A stretch of DNA of 64,000 nt from Epiperipatus broadwayi (Eukaryota; Onychophora; Udeonychophora; Euonychophora; Peripatidae). The position numbers and the translations under genes are program-made. The notes beneath the pieces are model-generated. The model did no database searches. It had not been told where the DNA came from and saw only the letters and a list, made by a program, of their open reading frames with translations. Position 1 is the first letter of the stretch; every line of letters begins with the position of its first letter. Shown one piece after another: positions 63,501-64,000 of this stretch. Location: contig JAQFVV010012396.1 in NCBI GenBank assembly GCA_028023455.1, positions 4,559,656-4,623,655 on the forward strand, given 5' to 3'.

Positions 63501-64000
63501 TTGAATTGGTTATATGAACCAAGAATAGTAACAAGGCTTTTTGAAGTCAACTTTTTTCTAAAGAAAATTTTAGGGTATTGGAATCTCATAAAGCTTAATA
63601 CATCAAAACTGTTTATTTTTCATATACGTAATACGGTATTTAAAGTAATTGATGAATTCATTTGATAAATTTCAGCCTTAAAGTTAAATAGTTTGAGTTT
63701 TTGGTCATTTTTTTTTATTTTTAGATTAATAAAATAACTTTAAGAATAATGATTTTAAATTATTAATTACTACTTTATTTATTTTTTATCAGCTCTAAAA
63801 TTATTGGTCATATAGGGAATTTATTAACTAAATTATTTTTTTTACTTAACAGCACCAGACACAATTAATTGATTATAAAGATTTTTTTTGTTGTTGTTTC
63901 TCACTCTTTTTTTTTTATTATTAAAATTTTGCTCAAAGTTAATATTTTAGTCATCATCTCAGAGATAATGAAAAATTCTTGTTTGTTTGTTTTGGGGTTT
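60546..64000. other. AT-rich spacer
   Basis: No gene, foldback or transposon was recognised. The frequent T-runs toward the end are low complexity. Confidence 0.5.

Overview
This is a very AT-rich stretch of an animal (metazoan) genome. By eye roughly a quarter of the bases are G or C. I see no prokaryotic operons and no convincing host exon. The recognisable coding matter is all transposon-derived: several families of non-LTR retrotransposon (LINE), a Penelope-like retroelement, BED-finger hAT transposases, a piggyBac-type element, a Tc1/mariner-type element and a mariner helix-turn-helix fragment. That repertoire, with many long inverted-repeat (foldback) elements and (TA)n and (TTA)n tracts, fits an AT-rich invertebrate such as a mollusc, chelicerate, cnidarian or flatworm. 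I cannot decide between them from this window.

Layout. 1-12 kb: mostly AT-rich spacer with foldback elements (families called FB-1 to FB-4 here), a decayed RTE-type LINE (6.4-7.4 kb) and an 86-nt tRNA-like element at 8.73 kb. 12-16 kb: a long (TA)n tract and an L1/Tx1-type LINE remnant (14.1-15.3 kb). 16-22 kb: a second decayed LINE family, then a full FB-3 foldback beside an RTE-type LINE 3' end that has landed inside an FB-2 foldback. 22.4-25.6 kb: less repetitive, CpG-containing sequence of unknown nature. 26-35 kb: spacer, with one RTE 3' end (28.6 kb) and one L1-type 3' end (31 kb). 35.5-44.7 kb: a dense nest. An L1-type LINE is split by a piggyBac-type element at TTAA, a 1.6-kb hAT lies next to or inside the LINE, and a 3.6-kb hAT with a broken transposase has a 1.07-kb mariner-type element inside it. 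48.4-52.4 kb: a Penelope-like element in head-to-head (inverted) arrangement, one arm split by a 1.1-kb hAT. 53-57.5 kb: the second FB-4 copy, a small foldback, a LINE remnant, a mariner helix-turn-helix fragment, and an FB-2 foldback with a tRNA-like sequence in its loop. 57.5-64 kb: AT-rich spacer with a (TTA)n tract and a short FB-3 remnant.

How it fits together. Nothing here forms a pathway; the window records insertions into insertions. Target-site duplications (8 bp for three hATs, TTAA for piggyBac, TA for mariner) date these events relative to each other. Two patterns stand out. Every LINE fragment I can orient lies on the minus strand, which could mean that the window is intronic to a plus-strand gene. 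The foldback families appear modular: two families with different ends share an arm core, and one copy carries a pol III-promoter-like tRNA sequence in its loop. No similarity search or folding program was run; family names rest on motif recognition.
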